Under the pieces are notes generated by a model that saw only the letters and a list, made by a program, of their open reading frames with translations, was not told the origin of the DNA and ran no database searches. From assembly GCA_020249505.1 (NCBI GenBank), contig JADCFN010000005.1, forward strand, positions 62,001 through 126,000: DNA of 64,000 nt, in the 5' to 3' direction. This DNA comes from Roseomonas sp. GTDB lineage: Bacteria; Pseudomonadota; Alphaproteobacteria; Acetobacterales; Acetobacteraceae. The translations under genes and the position numbers were made by a program. Below are positions 63,512 through 64,000 of this stretch, piece after piece. Positions within the stretch are counted from its first letter, which is position 1; the number at the start of each line of letters is the position of its first letter.

Positions 63512-64000
63512 ATGGCAGAATTGGAAGGTCGTGTTGCGCTGATCACTGGTGCGTCGCGTGGGATTGGCGCTGCACTCGCCTTGGAATTGGCGAAGCTTGG
63601 CGCGCAATGCGTGCTGGTGGCGCGCACCCAGGGCGGGCTTGAAGAAGTGGATGACGCGATCCGCAGCGCCGGCGGCAAGCCCGCGACGCTGCTGCCCTTT
63701 GATTTGCAAAAGGCCGAGAAAGATATTGATATGATCGGGCCTTCCATTGTGGAACGCTTCGGTCGGCTTGATATTCTGGTGCATAATGCGGGCACGCTGA
63801 ACAAGCTGACGCCGGTTGCGCATATAGAACCACGCGATTGGGCAGAGGTGATGGCGGTGAACCTGACCGCAAGCTGGCGCCTGATCCGCAGCTGCGATCC
63901 GCCCTTGCGCGCTTCCGATGCGGGGCGGGCGGTGTTTGTCACCAGCGGGCGAGTGCTTAGGCCGCGCGCCTATTGGGGCATGTATGGTGCCTCCAAGGCG
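63512..64000 (+). CDS. Short-chain dehydrogenase/reductase (3' truncated by window)
   Basis: This frame runs off the window edge after 163 codons. Seen: the cofactor loop LITGASRGIGAALALELAKL, LVHNAGTLN, catalytic Ser in VFVTSGRVL and the Y-x-x-x-K motif in WGMYGASKA, just before the cut. An intact SDR active site is therefore visible. The ATG at 63512 lies 2 bp after the purF stop, so the two are likely co-transcribed. Substrate unknown. Confidence 0.92.
   Translation, partial: MAELEGRVALITGASRGIGAALALELAKLGAQCVLVARTQGGLEEVDDAIRSAGGKPATLLPFDLQKAEKDIDMIGPSIVERFGRLDILVHNAGTLNKLTPVAHIEPRDWAEVMAVNLTASWRLIRSCDPPLRASDAGRAVFVTSGRVLRPRAYWGMYGASKA

Noticed and set aside
1-64000. Insertion sequence, integrase, phage or att site
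   Set aside because: No transposase or integrase frame was seen, and no long terminal inverted repeats or tRNA-associated direct repeat near the tRNA-Lys could be found by reading.

Overview
The window is a GC-rich chromosomal segment that reads as an alphaproteobacterium, most likely Rhodospirillales/Acetobacteraceae. That placement is inferred from an alphaproteobacterial-type LexA box (GTTC-N7-GTTC) between uvrA and ssb, the scpA-scpB-tatB-tatC-serS order, the GyrA sequence [17 protein letters not shown], and many CaiB-type CoA-transferases and ABC importers. I see no insertion sequence, prophage, CRISPR array or integrase. Coding density is high and most junctions are ATGA or TAATG overlaps.

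Layout. 1-5.3 kb is a vitamin B12 block: the 3' end of metH, a CDF metal transporter, tonB, a PduO-type corrinoid adenosyltransferase and, convergent, btuB under a cobalamin riboswitch. 5.3-8.5 kb (minus strand) holds an ExoD-like membrane protein, an enoyl-CoA hydratase, a CaiB-type CoA-transferase and a CBS protein. 8.6-13.7 kb (plus) has a DUF1194-phnW-glycosyltransferase operon, fhs and a TauD/TfdA dioxygenase. 13.7-16.6 kb (minus) is a three-gene CoA-transferase operon. 16.6-20.1 kb (plus) has a GNAT, a flavin reductase, the SbtA/SbtB bicarbonate pair and a lytic transglycosylase. 20.1-24.0 kb is one large RTX/FG-GAP secreted protein.

24.3-33.2 kb (minus) is housekeeping: serS, tatC, tatB, an ABC ATPase, scpB, scpA, an M50 protease and uvrA. 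Plus-strand ssb, gyrA, coaD, two cyclophilins and tRNA-Lys follow to 38.4 kb. 38.5-43.7 kb is a five-gene Dpp/Opp-type importer operon. 44-50.9 kb mixes a FlaG-like orphan, mtnP, a 40-residue lipoprotein, an SDR, gamma-glutamyltransferase, a PrpD-family protein and a malate/lactate dehydrogenase. The last of these is the distal gene of the carbohydrate ABC importer operon that runs back to 56.1 kb. 56.3-59.0 kb (plus) is a glutathione-flavoured group (gshB, GST, DUF1330, PuuD-like). 59.1-64 kb has a possible small RNA with a strong terminator, then an FAH-family hydrolase, radA, cvpA, purF and a truncated SDR.

Things that stand out: an 80-codon island of foreign-looking codon usage inside serS; a cobalamin riboswitch with extra hairpins in its distal half; a CDF transporter whose site A reads E45/N49 rather than D45/D49; an SDR lacking both catalytic Ser and Tyr; a GctB-like subunit with no evident catalytic Glu; a DUF1194-phnW-glycosyltransferase operon; and the apparent absence of tatA beside tatBC. 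No single locus is clearly a wholly new system.
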